Origin: an uncultured Collinsella sp.
GTDB taxonomy: Bacteria; Actinomycetota; Coriobacteriia; Coriobacteriales; Coriobacteriaceae
Direction of reading: 5' to 3'
Length of the DNA stretch: 11,349 nucleotides
Assembly: GCA_902493125.1 (NCBI GenBank)
Contig: CABUOF010000062.1
Span: forward strand, 1-11,349
Below the pieces are notes generated by a model. It worked only from the letters and a program-made list of their open reading frames with translations. It did not search any database and had not been told where the DNA came from. How positions within the stretch are numbered: position 1 is the stretch's first letter; each line of letters begins with the position of its first letter. Of the stretch, positions 6,612 to 11,349 are shown in pieces. Position numbers and translations under genes: made by a program.

Positions 6612-6932
6612 ATGGCATCTGAGGGCTTTTTTGAGCGGGTGTACGAGGTGGTCGAGCAGATTCCCGAGGGGATGGTCGCCACGTACGGTCAGGTGGCGCT
6701 GCTCGCCGGTCGTCCGCGGAGCGCGCGCTATGTGGGCTATGCGCTGCATAGCAACCCCCGCCCTGGCCAAATTCCCTGCCACCGTGTGGTGTTTGCCGAC
6801 GGTCGTATCTGTGAGGGCTTCGCCTTTGGCGGCCCCGATGCTCAGCGTGAGCTCTTGATGGGGGAGGGCGTGACGTTTACCGATCCCATGCACGTCGATC
6901 TGGGCGCCTGTCGCTGGGCTGCCGGACTCTAA
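6612..6932 (+). CDS. MGMT-family (alkyltransferase-like) DNA repair protein
   Basis: This 106-residue protein corresponds to the C-terminal DNA-binding domain of O6-alkylguanine-DNA alkyltransferases (PF01035). Visible features are the helix-turn-helix region VATYGQVALLAGRPRSARYVGYALHSNP (22-49), the active-site motif IPCHRVV (54-60) with Cys56, and the EGFAFGGPDAQRELLMGEGV tail (68-87). The usual N-terminal domain of Ogt/Ada is missing, which is the size of alkyltransferase-like (ATL) proteins. Most ATLs have tryptophan where this one has cysteine, so it may still accept an alkyl group. The ATG at 6612 follows AAAGGGG (6599-6605) by 6 nt. The gene stands alone, bracketed by inverted hairpin repeats at 6421 and 7009. 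Whether it is a suicidal methyltransferase or a lesion-flagging protein cannot be decided from sequence. Confidence 0.88.
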   Translation: MASEGFFERVYEVVEQIPEGMVATYGQVALLAGRPRSARYVGYALHSNPRPGQIPCHRVVFADGRICEGFAFGGPDAQRELLMGEGVTFTDPMHVDLGACRWAAGL

Positions 6933-6952
6933 TAGCTCTGCCGTGGCCAAAG

Positions 6953-6984
6953 CCACCACAAAGGTGTCTGCTCCCATCGTGGTG
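6953..6984. repeat. Decayed hairpin repeat R4 after MGMT gene
   Basis: The sequence beginning CCACCACAAAGGTGTCTG aligns to the reverse complement of the 3898 hairpin, with 5 substitutions in the 20 bp from GGTG onward. The stem is reduced to CACCAC/GTGGTG (6954-6959 with 6979-6984). There is no T-run, so termination is doubtful. It lies 20 nt after the MGMT stop codon. Confidence 0.55.
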
Positions 6985-7008
6985 AAACGCCGTTATCGTT
7001 GACATTTC

Positions 7009-7055
7009 CCCAGATAAAACCTACCAAAATAAACCTGTCCCTAATTGGTAGGTTT
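7009..7055. terminator. Hairpin repeat R5, inverted partner of R3
   Basis: AAACCTACCAA (7017-7027) pairs perfectly with TTGGTAGGTTT (7045-7055). The loop contains TAAACCTGTCCCT (7030-7042), the exact reverse complement of the R3 loop core. The homology includes CCCAGATAAAACCT ahead of the stem. It could terminate transcripts from either side. Confidence 0.65.
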
Positions 7056-7136
7056 ACCGGGGCTAACTTATGGAGAAGGTGTGGGGGCGTACTTTGCCAT
7101 CAGAAAGTAAACCACGGTGAACTATATTGTATTCTG

Positions 7137-7273
7137 CAACGGAGCAGGCAATAGGCGATGAAAAAGCCTGCCCTGTTGAGTTTGATTCGCATTCCTCCCC
7201 TCTGTGCGATTCAACGGTGTACTTCGGGAACGGGCCCGCTGGCAACTTTCTGCCGGCGGGCCCGTTCCCGTTT
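7137..7273 (+). ncRNA. Candidate structured small RNA ending in strong hairpin
   Basis: Between the MGMT gene and trpS three stem-loops follow each other. 7137-7149 pairs with 7166-7178 (13 positions, one mismatch). 7182-7191 pairs with 7205-7214 (10 positions, one mismatch). 7225-7244 pairs with 7251-7270 (20 positions, one G-U, 6-nt loop) followed by TTT. TATATT (7123-7128) could be a -10 box, but no -35 fits at 16-18 bp. An overlapping reading frame from 7158 (MKKPALLSLIRIPP...) lacks a good ribosome site and family resemblance. The remaining stretches of 6985-7378 hold only repeats and the trpS terminator. The last hairpin is certain as a structure; the RNA gene is inference. Confidence 0.35.
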
Positions 7274-7315
7274 GTCGGGGGAGTGCAATGGGTGGAGCCG
7301 AATCGGTCAGGCACC

Positions 7316-7343
7316 AAAAAAGGCGGACGCCGTAGCGTCCGCC
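7316..7343 (-). terminator. trpS intrinsic terminator
   Basis: GGCGGACGC (7322-7330) and GCGTCCGCC (7335-7343) form a perfect 9-bp stem with a CGTA loop. Read on the minus strand it is followed by six T's (7321-7316). It begins 35 nt after the trpS stop codon. Confidence 0.9.
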
Positions 7344-7378
7344 CAAAAGCAATCGAAAGCTCAAGCCAGCAGATCGGT

Positions 7379-8428
7379 CTAGTACACCATGCCCATGGCG
7401 TCCCGAACCTCGGCCAGGGTCTGCTCGGCGATCTCGTTGGCGCGACGGTTGCCCTCGTGCAAGACGTCCTTCACATAGTCCAGATCGTTCTCGTAGCGCT
7501 GGCGACGCTCGCGGATCGGCGCGAAGTACTCGTTGACGGCCTCGGTCACGTACTTCTTGAGCTGGCCGGAGCCGCCCATGCCAATTTCCTCGGCAATCTC
7601 GACCTCGGAACGGCCGGTGCAGATGGCGGCCGTCGAAAGCAGGCCGGACACGCCGGGGCGGTTCTCGGGATCAAACGTGATCATGCGCTCGGAGTCGGTC
7701 TGGCTTTTCTTGATGCGCTTGGCCGTCTCTTCGGCGGTCATCGAAATGTTGATGGCGTTACCGTAGCTCTTGCTCATCTTGCGACCGTCCAGGCCGGGCA
7801 GCAGCGGGGTCTCGGACAGCAGCGCGTCGACCTCGGGGAATACCTTGCCGTAGCGGTTGTTAAAGCGGCGGGCGATGGTGCGGGTGAGCTCGATGTGCGG
7901 CAGCTGGTCGCGACCGACCGGCACCACGTTGCCCTTGCAGAACAGGATGTCGCAGGCCTGGTGCACCGGGTAGGTGAGCAGAAGGCCGGTAAGCTCATGG
8001 CCCGAGGCCTCCATCTCGGCCTTAACCGTGGGGTTGCGCGCCAGCTCGGCCTCGGACACCAGCGACAGGAACGGCAGCATGAGCTGGTTGGCGGCGGGCA
8101 CGGCGGAGTGCGCGTAGATCATGGTCTTGTCGGGGTCGATACCGCAGGCAAGGTAGTCCATGACCATGTTGTACACGTTGTCCTGGATGTGCTCGGTGGT
8201 GTCGCGGTCGGTGATGACCTGGTAGTCGGCGATGAGCACGTTGGTCTTGGCGCCCATGTTCTGCAGCTCAACGCGGCCCTTGAGGGTGCCAAAGTAGTGG
8301 CCCAGGTGCAGACGGCCGGTGGGGCGGTCACCGGTAAGCATGGTGAACTTCTCGGGCGTCTTGGCCAGGCCCTCGCGAATGGCGTTGCTCTTTTGCAGCG
8401 CGACTTCGTAGCTGTTCTCGTTTGGCAT
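7379..8428 (-). CDS. trpS: Tryptophanyl-tRNA synthetase
   Basis: This cytoplasmic class I aminoacyl-tRNA synthetase charges tRNA-Trp with tryptophan using ATP, normally as a dimer. The 349 residues match the family (about 330-350). The ATP-binding HIGH-type motif is HLGH (41-44) within TGDRPTGRLHLGHYFGTL. The KMSKS loop is intact at 217-221 within LDGRKMSKSYGN. Other typical stretches are IADYQVITDRD (66-76) and YPVHQACDILF (153-163). The ATG at 8428 is chosen because AGGAG lies 6-7 nt upstream; an upstream in-frame extension to 8572 is low in family resemblance and lacks a ribosome site. The transferase gene upstream on the same strand ends 159 bp away, and TATCAT (8465-8460) may be a -10 box in that gap. 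I see no T-box leader there. A strong terminator follows the gene. Confidence 0.97.
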   Translation of the reverse strand: MPNENSYEVALQKSNAIREGLAKTPEKFTMLTGDRPTGRLHLGHYFGTLKGRVELQNMGAKTNVLIADYQVITDRDTTEHIQDNVYNMVMDYLACGIDPDKTMIYAHSAVPAANQLMLPFLSLVSEAELARNPTVKAEMEASGHELTGLLLTYPVHQACDILFCKGNVVPVGRDQLPHIELTRTIARRFNNRYGKVFPEVDALLSETPLLPGLDGRKMSKSYGNAINISMTAEETAKRIKKSQTDSERMITFDPENRPGVSGLLSTAAICTGRSEVEIAEEIGMGGSGQLKKYVTEAVNEYFAPIRERRQRYENDLDYVKDVLHEGNRRANEIAEQTLAEVRDAMGMVY

Positions 8429-8587
8429 GATTGCTCCTAACGTATGTTCATGGGTCAAGATGATAACGCGTTTATTGGAGGGGCGGGGCGTAAGCAGGCG
8501 AGGGGCGGAAGAGTGGCGGCTTGCGCGATGGGTGCGGCGCGGCTGCACTTGGCCAACGGTGCCTGGGCACATCCTCGGCAGCTTACC

Positions 8588-9787
8588 CTAGAGCTTGTGG
8601 TGGCGCTCTTCCTTACGTTCCTCGGCTGCCTGCTCCTCCTGCTTAAAGGCGGGGTCGTCGGGGGTTACCAGCTCGTCTTCGTGCGTGCGCTTGTTGTAAT
8701 GGTGGCGCAGCACGGGCTCAAACAGGTGCAGGTGCTTGGCGAAGGCCGCCGAGCCAATGGCGAGCACGGTAAAGATGAGCACGCGCATGGGAACCTCGAC
8801 CTGATTGATGGCGGCGGCGCCGGCCGAAAGCATGATGCACCAGGCGTAGATGAGCAGCACGGCCTGCTTTTGGTTGTAACCCTCTTGAATCAGGCGGTGG
8901 TGAATGTGGCCCTTGTCGGCCTGCCCAATGCTAATGTGGGCGCGCTTGCGGCGTACGATGGCGCTAAACGTGTCGATGATGGGCACGCCGGCCACGATGA
9001 GCGGGATGATGAGCGATGTGAGCGCGGCGGTGCGGCTCACGTTGAGCAGCGATATGGAGCCGAGCGCAAAGCCCAGCAGCAGCGAACCCGAGTCGCCCAA
9101 GAAGATACTCGCGGGGTTGAAGTTGTACCGCAAAAAGGCCAAGCAGGCGCCAAACAACGCGATGGAGAGCGCGGCGGCATCGATGCGGCCCGAGAGAACG
9201 GCCATCGAGAACATCGTGAACGATGCGATGCCACAGATGCCCGTTGCCAGGCCGTCAAGGCCGTCGATGAGGTTGATGATGTTGGTGAACGCCACCAGGT
9301 AGACCACGGTGATGGGGTAAGCGAGCCAGCCGAGCATGATTTCGCCGGGGGCAAACGGGTTGACGATGACGCCGATTTTTAGGCCGCCCACGCAGGCGAT
9401 GAGCGCGGCGAGGACCTGGCCGGCCAGCTTTTGCTTGGGCTTGAGCTGGAGGACGTCGTCGATGGCGCCGGTCGCAAAGATGACGGTAAAAGAAAGTGCA
9501 AGTATGGGGTAGCTGATGTGCAGACGGGGGTGGGGCACCAAAACGGGCGGCCAGCCCAGGTACCAGGTGCCTAGGATCTGCACGGTGCAGGCGACGACGA
9601 GGCCCAAAAAGACCGCTGTGCCACCCATGCGCGGGATGGGTTTAGTGTTGATGCGGCGCTTGGAAGGATAGTCGACGGCGTCGAGCTTGATTGCTAGGCG
9701 CTTGACCAGGGGCACCGCAAGGAAGGTCGTGATAAAAGCCGCGACCGCCACGCACAGGTACGGTATGAAGCTCGTGGAGGAAACCAT
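8588..9787 (-). CDS. MraY/WecA/TagO-type undecaprenyl-phosphate sugar-1-phosphate transferase
   Basis: This polytopic membrane enzyme (399 residues from the ATG at 9787, about 10-11 hydrophobic segments) should transfer a HexNAc-1-phosphate from a UDP-sugar to undecaprenyl phosphate, starting a cell-surface polymer. Family marks are DAVDYPSKRRINTKPIPRMGG (36-56), the Asp pair at 110-111 (GAIDDVLQLKPKQK), NIINLIDGLDGLA (169-181), GDSGS (231-235) and the HIHHRL loop (294-299). HIHH fits the WecA/TagO branch rather than MraY proper, so teichoic-acid-like or other wall polysaccharide initiation is likelier than peptidoglycan. The C-terminal 40 residues are charged (Glu/Lys/His-rich). A GTG start at 9835 would add 16 residues, but it lies only about 3 nt from the predicted transcription start, so 9787 is preferred; neither has a good ribosome site. 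It may work with a flippase such as the one at 286-1860. Confidence 0.88.
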   Translation of the reverse strand: MVSSTSFIPYLCVAVAAFITTFLAVPLVKRLAIKLDAVDYPSKRRINTKPIPRMGGTAVFLGLVVACTVQILGTWYLGWPPVLVPHPRLHISYPILALSFTVIFATGAIDDVLQLKPKQKLAGQVLAALIACVGGLKIGVIVNPFAPGEIMLGWLAYPITVVYLVAFTNIINLIDGLDGLATGICGIASFTMFSMAVLSGRIDAAALSIALFGACLAFLRYNFNPASIFLGDSGSLLLGFALGSISLLNVSRTAALTSLIIPLIVAGVPIIDTFSAIVRRKRAHISIGQADKGHIHHRLIQEGYNQKQAVLLIYAWCIMLSAGAAAINQVEVPMRVLIFTVLAIGSAAFAKHLHLFEPVLRHHYNKRTHEDELVTPDDPAFKQEEQAAEERKEERHHKL

Positions 9788-9844
9788 GAATCGATAAACC
9801 GCCAAGCGTCGAAGGAAAAGGTCAAAGGATGCCACGCCGCAAAG

Positions 9845-9873
9845 GGTATAGCTGACCCATGATACTCGACCAA
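9845..9873 (-). promoter_or_regulatory. Promoter of the transferase gene
   Basis: On the minus strand TTGGTC (9873-9868) and TATACC (9850-9845) are 17 bp apart, placing transcription start near 9838. That leaves a leader of about 50 nt to the ATG at 9787 and argues against the GTG at 9835. Confidence 0.5.
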
Positions 9874-9994
9874 GGAGGGTGTGAGGAATTGCACGGGGCG
9901 ATAATCACGTGCTTACCAGATATTCGAGTGATGGTGGGGTTCTGCCTGGTGCCTTTTGGGGATCTGGGCGGGATTTACAATGGCGAGTTTCGGC

Positions 9995-10165
9995 AAAAGA
10001 AAACCACCCCCCACGTTACGAAAATGAACCCACCTAAAACAGGTGGGTGCCCTCATCGACTGTTCCAGCGTCCTTAACAACGAAGGATACCTGTACTAGG
10101 TACGACTGTGTGGGCTCCCTAAATAAACGCGACGGTTCACCCAGTTGCTCCGCGGGGGGCGGAAT
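9995..10165 (-). ncRNA. ssrS: 6S RNA candidate
   Basis: On the minus strand this stretch has the plan of 6S RNA, which binds the housekeeping RNA polymerase holoenzyme by mimicking an open promoter. CCGCCCCCCGCG (10162-10151) pairs over 12 positions (two G-U) with CGUGGGGGGUGG (10015-10004) as a closing stem. GUGAACC (10140-10134) pairs with GGUUCAU (10030-10024). The 3' side of the bubble has the hairpin ACCCACCT-N5-AGGTGGGT (10048-10028), like the accessory hairpin in known 6S RNAs. The apical part contains TCCTT/AAGGA and CAGUCGU/ACGCUG pairings. The RNA ends in TTTTCTTTT (10003-9995). Length about 170 nt is normal. A -10 box TATGAT sits just upstream. No protein frame here has family resemblance. 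The remaining sequence 9874-9994 shows nothing I can assign. Confidence 0.7.
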
Positions 10166-10171
10166 ACCTAC

Positions 10172-10200
10172 ATCATAAAGCGGCACTTTGTGGATTCCAG
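10172..10200 (-). promoter_or_regulatory. 6S RNA promoter
   Basis: TATGAT (10177-10172, minus strand) is a strong -10 box. A weak -35, CTGGAA (10200-10195), lies 17 bp upstream. The predicted start near 10165 coincides with the beginning of the folded RNA. Confidence 0.5.
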
Positions 10201-10202
10201 TC

Positions 10203-10231
10203 TTGACATTACAAAAATCGTGTCGGACGAT
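10203..10231 (+). promoter_or_regulatory. Promoter of the radical SAM gene
   Basis: A consensus -35 TTGACA (10203-10208) is followed after 17 bp by a weak -10 GACGAT (10226-10231). It is divergent from, and nearly abuts, the 6S promoter. Downstream, CGGACG (10224-10229) and CGTCCG (10253-10258) plus the palindrome GGCTCGAGCC (10244-10253) could fold in a leader of about 80 nt. Confidence 0.45.
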
Positions 10232-10315
10232 TACGGCGCCTTGGGCTCGAGCCGTCCGTGCGGTCGGTCCTTTTGCGTTTGAGCTGCCGAATCGTTGTTT
10301 TTGGAGCATGTCTTT

Positions 10316-11254
10316 ATGCCGACGTCGTTGACCGAACTTTTTTCGCCCGCCTGTCATTTGTGTCCGCGCCGTTGCGGTGCGGCGCGCGATGAGGGTGCGC
10401 GCGGCGTGTGTGGTGCTAACGACACGCTCAAGGTGGCCCGCGCGGCGCTTCATATGTGGGAGGAGCCGCCTATCTCGGGTGAGGCCGGTTCGGGCACGAT
10501 TTTCTTTAGCGGTTGCTCGCTCAAATGCGTCTATTGCCAGAACCACGAGATCTCGACGGGCAATTTTGGGCTTGAGATTTCGCCCGAGCGCCTGATCGAG
10601 ATTATGTTGGAGCTGCAGGACCAGGGTGCGAACAACATTAACCTGGTGACGGCGACACACTACGCGCACCTGCTGCCGGCTTCGATTTCCGCGGCACGGG
10701 CACGCGGACTGGTCATCCCGATCGTCTACAACACGAGCGGTTATGAGCGCGCGAGTGCCGTGGCGGCGCTCGGCGATCTGGTCGACGTGTGGCTTACCGA
10801 CTTTAAATATGCCGATGCGGGGCTTGCACAGTCGCTCTCCCATATTAAGGACTACCCGCGTGTGGCCGTGTCGGGCCTGGCGCAAATGGCGCGCGAGATT
10901 GAGCGCCGCGGGGGAGAGCTGGTGGACGATGACGGGCTCATGAAGCGCGGCATGATCGTGCGTCACCTGGTGCTGCCGGGGCATGCGGACGATTCGTGCC
11001 GCGTGCTGGACCTGGTGTGGCAGACGGTGGGCGATGTGCCGATCTCGGTCATGAACCAGTACACGCCCAATGCGCTCATGCGCGAGCAGGGCGGCGACCT
11101 GGCCCGAGCCGTGACGCGCGATGAGTACGAGCAGGTGCTCGACCATGCCGACGACCTGGGCTTTACAACGATGTTCTGGCAAGAGGGCGGCGCGGTAGAC
11201 GAGAGCTTCACCCCAGCGTTTGACACCACCGGCGTCCTTACCAGTGCAAAGTAA
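10316..11254 (+). CDS. PflX-like radical SAM protein (COG1313 type)
   Basis: This 312-residue protein has the radical-SAM cluster motif C-X3-C-X2-C at Cys67, Cys71 and Cys74 (GCSLKCVYCQNHEIS), which would hold a [4Fe-4S] cluster and cleave S-adenosylmethionine. An N-terminal set of four cysteines (13, 16, 20 and 32; CHLCPRRCG...GVCG) precedes it, as in the PflX group related to pyruvate formate-lyase activating enzymes. No pyruvate formate-lyase gene is near, so its target is unknown. NTSGY (about 142-146) and LTDFKYAD in the middle and MNQYTPN near the C terminus are typical. The ATG at 10316 follows GGAG by 9 nt; TTG at 10295 is a less likely start. It is a single gene with its own promoter, divergent from 6S RNA. 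No terminator is seen before the IS end at 11295. Confidence 0.87.
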   Translation: MPTSLTELFSPACHLCPRRCGAARDEGARGVCGANDTLKVARAALHMWEEPPISGEAGSGTIFFSGCSLKCVYCQNHEISTGNFGLEISPERLIEIMLELQDQGANNINLVTATHYAHLLPASISAARARGLVIPIVYNTSGYERASAVAALGDLVDVWLTDFKYADAGLAQSLSHIKDYPRVAVSGLAQMAREIERRGGELVDDDGLMKRGMIVRHLVLPGHADDSCRVLDLVWQTVGDVPISVMNQYTPNALMREQGGDLARAVTRDEYEQVLDHADDLGFTTMFWQEGGAVDESFTPAFDTTGVLTSAK

Positions 11255-11294
11255 CGCGTTCGCCGATGATTTTTCTGGGACGGTGATTAAAAAA

Positions 11295-11349
11295 GGCTCT
11301 GTTAGACCAGGATTGACATTCCGCCCCGTCATCTTCTTGCGATTGCACA
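11295..11349. mobile_element. IS terminus (ISL3-like), truncated by window edge
   Basis: Positions 11295-11319 begin GGCTCTGTTAGACC and are the exact inverted copy of 31-55. The next 30 bp differ from the left-hand terminus, so this is probably the opposite end of the same IS type. The preceding 8 bp (11287-11294) are TTAAAAAA. The element begins 40 bp after the radical SAM stop codon. Confidence 0.6.

Noticed and set aside
3898..7055. CRISPR array
   Set aside because: The repeats are palindromic hairpins hundreds of bases apart with whole genes between them, not regular 20-40 bp repeats with spacers.
7158..7382. 74-codon plus-strand frame starting MKKPALLS
   Set aside because: The nearest ribosome site is 13 nt away, the frame runs through the 20-bp hairpin and the trpS terminator, and no family is recognisable.
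7127..8440. 437-codon plus-strand frame across the trpS region
   Set aside because: It is antisense to trpS, which has intact HLGH and KMSKS motifs, and runs through the trpS terminator and the hairpins before it.
8429..8587. T-box or other tRNA-sensing leader before trpS
   Set aside because: I find no T-box sequence, specifier stem or terminator/antiterminator pair in the 159-bp gap.
8444..9382. 312-codon plus-strand frame opposite the transferase
   Set aside because: It is the complement of a gene with all family motifs; its composition (Gly/Asp/His/Arg-rich) is typical of antisense frames.
9859..10077. Plus-strand 72-codon frame before the 6S region
   Set aside because: It overlaps the transferase promoter and the 6S closing stem and has no family resemblance.
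57..11294. Composite transposon carrying the whole segment
   Set aside because: The cargo is housekeeping (pckA, trpS, 6S RNA) and the outer target sites are not visible; independent IS insertions with an assembly break explain the ends more simply.
10034..11332. 432-codon minus-strand frame opposite the radical SAM gene
   Set aside because: It crosses the IS terminus, the 6S candidate and a real gene on the other strand; no domain is recognisable.

Overview
The window looks like chromosomal DNA of a high-GC gut anaerobe of the Coriobacteriia, most likely Collinsella or a close relative. This is inferred from the gene set (ATP-type pckA, DegV, a PflX-like radical SAM protein, an MraY/WecA-type transferase), the GC-rich codon use, and GGGACAGG-core hairpins downstream of genes. 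No 16S gene or other decisive marker is present. Both ends are 55 bp of an insertion sequence (IS). The two ends share a perfect 25-bp inverted terminal repeat beginning GGCTCT (ISL3-like) and then diverge. Equal 55-bp overhangs suggest a contig that stopped where an assembler met a multicopy IS.

Layout. 57-285: gene-free, with a 123-bp element bounded by 18-bp inverted repeats. 286-1860 (-): polysaccharide flippase-like membrane protein. 1861-2211: a repeat cluster and two palindromes in front of pckA. 2212-3882 (+): pckA. 3937-4105: a good promoter and a highly structured leader. 4106-4825 (+): B3/4-domain protein. 4994-5443 (+): MarR regulator with a 20-bp palindromic operator. 5563-6417 (+): DegV protein. 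6612-6932 (+): short MGMT-family protein that keeps its cysteine. 6933-7378: repeats, a possible small RNA ending in a very strong hairpin, and the trpS terminator. 7379-8428 (-): trpS. 8588-9787 (-): MraY/WecA/TagO-type transferase. 9995-10165 (-): a well-supported 6S RNA candidate. 10316-11254 (+): PflX-like radical SAM protein.

How the parts relate. The genes are mostly single transcription units of housekeeping type: gluconeogenesis/anaplerosis (pckA), tRNA charging (trpS), cell-surface polymer initiation and export (transferase, flippase), fatty-acid binding (DegV), DNA repair (MGMT) and global transcription control (6S RNA). They do not form one obvious pathway. The unifying oddity is a family of stem-loops with a GGGACAGG core, placed just after stop codons. 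They occur as head-to-head pairs bracketing the B3/4 gene (3898 and 4851) and the MGMT gene (6421 and 7009). In the second pair the stem differs by a compensatory base-pair change, so the fold seems to be maintained.

The least explained items are the leader RNA before the B3/4 gene, which has mutually exclusive folds, and the RNA-like region at 7137-7273.
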